8,688 bases of DNA. Origin: a candidate division TA06 bacterium. Lineage in GTDB: Bacteria > Ratteibacteria > UBA8468 > MWAK01. The notes under the pieces were generated by a model, which had not been told where the DNA came from, searched no databases, and was given only the letters and a program-made list of their open reading frames with translations. The stretch spans positions 1-8,688 of the forward strand of contig JAKJFK010000066.1 of NCBI GenBank assembly GCA_022704925.1, read 5' to 3'. Positions 7,022-8,688 of the stretch are shown piece by piece. Every line of letters begins with the position of its first letter. Positions within the stretch are counted from its first letter, which is position 1. A program made the position numbers and the translations under genes.

Positions 7022-8184
7022 TTGGAATTGCGATACCACTCCAAGAACGCCGAAAGGTGTTTGAGCTGTTCCGAGTTGCGCAACTTCTCCAGTGCCTTGC
7101 TTTCGATCTGGCGTATGCGTTCCCGGGTGAGGTTGAATATCTGGCCTACCTCTTCGAGGGTGCGCGGGTAGCCGGCGCCGATGCCGAAACGAAGCCTCAG
7201 TATTTTCTCTTCCCGTTCGTCCAGCTGGGCGAAGATTTTTTCCAGCTCGTCCTGGAGCAGGGCGTAGGTGGCCGCAGTGGCCGGCGTGTCGGTCTCGCGG
7301 TCCTCGATGAAATCTCCGAAGGTCGTCTTGTCGTCGTCTCCCACCGGAGTCTCCAGCGAAATCGGCTCCCGCTGCATGCTCTTGAGGATCATCCGGACCT
7401 TGTCCGGGGAACTCTGGGTGCGGCGGGCGATCTCCTCCGGGGTCGGTTCCCGGTCCAGTTCGTGGACCAGGTAGCGCGAAATCTTGTTGAGCTTGTTGAT
7501 CTTCTCCCTCATGTGGACCGGGATGCGGATGGTCGAGGAGTGGTCGGCGATGGCCCGGGTAATGGCCTGGCGGATCCACCAGGTGGCATAGGTCGAAAAC
7601 TTGTAGCCTTCGCGGAAGCGAAACTTGTCGACCGCCTTCATCAGCCCGATGTTGCCCTCCTGGATCAGGTCGCGCAGGGTCAGCTTCGGGTTGGAGTATT
7701 TTTTGGCGATGTTGATGACCAGCCGCAGGTTGGCCTGGATCAACTGGGCCTTCAGCACGTCCAGCTTACGTTCCAGGCGGGCCAGTTCGGCGTTGCCGGC
7801 GGAACGCGCCCTGGCCTGCTGGAGGGCCTCCTTGGCGTTTTCGATGTTCCGGGCGATCTCGATCTCCTGGTCGTGGGTGAGCAGGGAGATTTCGCCGGCC
7901 TCCTTAAGGTAGGAACGCAGCGGATTGCGCACCTCCTCCAGGGCCAGCCTTTCCTCCTCCAGTTCCTCCTCGTGGATGGTGAAGACCTCCTCGGTTTCAT
8001 CCTCGATGGCCACCTGCAGCTGGTTCAGCTGGCCGAAGAGCTCTTCGAGTTCCTCCGGGTTATAGCTGTCCTCCGGGAGCATTTCGTTGATCTCGTCATA
8101 GGAAAGGTGCTTCTGCCGCTTGCCCTTTTCGATGATTTCATTGATCCGTTTCTGCTTGGCGTCGTTTCTGTTCTTGAACGTCAT
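7018..8184 (-). CDS. rpoD: Primary sigma factor (RpoD/SigA)
   Basis: Directs RNA polymerase to housekeeping promoters. I start at ATG 8184, giving 388 residues, because GGAGG lies 7 bases upstream; a TTG 21 bases further upstream would put that GGAGG inside the gene. Region 1.1 (about 11-60) has '[20 protein letters not shown]', followed by an acidic linker and region 1.2 '[12 protein letters not shown]' (86-97). Region 2 (148-230) includes [17 protein letters not shown] and '[20 protein letters not shown]'. Region 3 follows, and region 4 (320-380) has '[18 protein letters not shown]'. Region 1.1 marks it as the primary rather than an alternative factor. It lacks the long insertion found in enteric RpoD. 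After the usual end (SAFLE) there are seven extra residues, WYRNSN preceded by the normal Glu or its equivalent, next to a repeat element. TIRIPVHM is preceded by DHSS instead of the more usual DQAR. It follows dnaG by 63 bases. Confidence 0.97.
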   Translation of the reverse strand: MTFKNRNDAKQKRINEIIEKGKRQKHLSYDEINEMLPEDSYNPEELEELFGQLNQLQVAIEDETEEVFTIHEEELEEERLALEEVRNPLRSYLKEAGEISLLTHDQEIEIARNIENAKEALQQARARSAGNAELARLERKLDVLKAQLIQANLRLVINIAKKYSNPKLTLRDLIQEGNIGLMKAVDKFRFREGYKFSTYATWWIRQAITRAIADHSSTIRIPVHMREKINKLNKISRYLVHELDREPTPEEIARRTQSSPDKVRMILKSMQREPISLETPVGDDDKTTFGDFIEDRETDTPATAATYALLQDELEKIFAQLDEREEKILRLRFGIGAGYPRTLEEVGQIFNLTRERIRQIESKALEKLRNSEQLKHLSAFLEWYRNSN

Positions 8185-8191
8185 TAAGGGG

Positions 8192-8196
8192 CCTCC
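8192..8196 (-). promoter_or_regulatory. Ribosome binding site that fixes the rpoD start
   Basis: GGAGG on the minus strand, 7 bases before the ATG at 8184. It rules against the upstream in-frame TTG at 8205 as the start. Confidence 0.8.
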
Positions 8197-8218
8197 GATT
8201 CTCAAAACCGCTCCTCAA

Positions 8219-8238
8219 CCGGGCCGATTCCGGCCCGG
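8219..8238 (-). promoter_or_regulatory. GC hairpin between dnaG and rpoD
   Basis: CCGGGCCG (8219-8226) and CGGCCCGG (8231-8238) are perfect 8-bp inverted arms around a 4-base loop, 9 bases after the dnaG stop codon and 34 bases before the rpoD start. On the coding strand it is not followed by a T-run, so it does not look like a full terminator. A role as an RNA-processing or stability structure, or as a partial attenuator, fits the known differential expression of dnaG and rpoD in this operon in other bacteria. The role is inference. Confidence 0.6.
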
Positions 8239-8247
8239 GACGAAGCC

Positions 8248-8688
8248 TTATTTATGCTGGTGGCGTTCCTGGATCAGCGCCTGAAAACGCCTTAAATCCT
8301 CAAGATCCGGATCGGTGACGCCGTCGATCTTTTCGGTCCGCAGCGGCCGGGTAAGCCGTTCCTCCCGGCTGTGGGCCAGGATCCGGTTAAGACAACCCTG
8401 GAAATTTTGTTCCAGCAATTCCTCCGATTCGCTCAGATTGCCGACCCGGACCAGGAACTCCTCGGTATTTTGCACCGTCCCCTCCAGTTCGGCCCGGGCC
8501 ATTTCCGCCGTGGCCGTTTCCGGAAGCTGGACCAGTTTGCGGAAGACCGCCCGGTGTTCCGGATCGCTGAAATGATCCTCGGTCAGCCGCCGGGCCAGCT
8601 CGAGCCGCAGTTCCCGGGCGCAGAGGGCGGCGGCCAGCAGGATCTGCTCCCGGTTGGCGGTGAAGGGCAGAAGCGCCGTCGGTCCGGG
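8248..8688 (-). CDS. dnaG: DNA primase, C-terminal part (5' end outside window)
   Basis: An open frame of 146 residues plus a stop, running to the window edge on the minus strand. An internal ATG at 8502 is not its start, because the frame continues upstream without a stop and reads as matching protein: ANREQILLAAALCAREL, then 'HFSDPEHRAVFRKLVQL'. That pattern ('E..LL...L', then 'F.dp.hR.vf..L') and the helical, acidic remainder fit the C-terminal helicase-binding domain of DnaG, which contacts DnaB at the replication fork. The catalytic zinc and TOPRIM domains would lie outside the window. The conserved dnaG-rpoD gene order strongly supports the call, since the sequence of this domain alone is poorly conserved. 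Confidence 0.85.
   Translation of the reverse strand, partial: PGPTALLPFTANREQILLAAALCARELRLELARRLTEDHFSDPEHRAVFRKLVQLPETATAEMARAELEGTVQNTEEFLVRVGNLSESEELLEQNFQGCLNRILAHSREERLTRPLRTEKIDGVTDPDLEDLRRFQALIQERHQHK

Noticed and set aside
6955-8187. A 410-codon plus-strand open frame opposite rpoD
   Set aside because: It is antisense to an unmistakable sigma factor, and its first residues come from the intergenic repeats.
8185-8205. Upstream TTG start for rpoD
   Set aside because: The GGAGG site would lie inside the gene. The ATG at 8184 is correctly spaced from it and matches the family N-terminus.

Overview
The window reads as a piece of a GC-rich bacterial chromosome carrying mostly housekeeping genes. 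The organism cannot be named from sequence alone. Clear Shine-Dalgarno sites (AAGGAG/GGAGG types), a primary sigma factor with regions 1.1 to 4, type III pantothenate kinase, a LolD/MacB-type ABC ATPase and a PqqD-like protein are consistent with a diderm bacterium outside the enteric group, possibly a poorly cultured lineage. That placement is inference.

Left part, plus strand: a PqqD-like small protein (5' end probably outside the window), a very short FtsX-type ABC permease that overlaps it by 20 bases, and a LolD-type ATPase with a strong ribosome site. They form one tight unit, probably the end of a longer operon. A weak hairpin plus T-run separates it from proC (proline synthesis) and a class I purine nucleoside phosphorylase with altered base- and ribose-contact positions.

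Middle: a 331-base gap holds an open frame of 81 codons with no plausible start near its 5' end, which looks like the 3' remnant of a gene. It is followed by a 755-residue protein with no signal peptide. I cannot name this protein securely; its shape and Asn/His/Tyr/Arg-rich motifs suggest an alpha/alpha-toroid polysaccharide lyase-like enzyme.

Right part, minus strand: dnaG (C-terminal part only) is followed by rpoD, the conserved core of the macromolecular-synthesis operon, with a perfect 8-bp GC hairpin between them. Then comes a 241-base intergenic region packed with direct repeats, a short tandem repeat and an inverted repeat, and then coaX. The repeat homology runs up to and over the rpoD stop codon. 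coaX ends convergently against the lyase-like gene.

The most unusual items are the repeat element abutting rpoD, the minimal permease beside a PqqD-like protein, the phosphorylase active-site substitutions, and the unassigned lyase-like protein with its neighbouring gene remnant.
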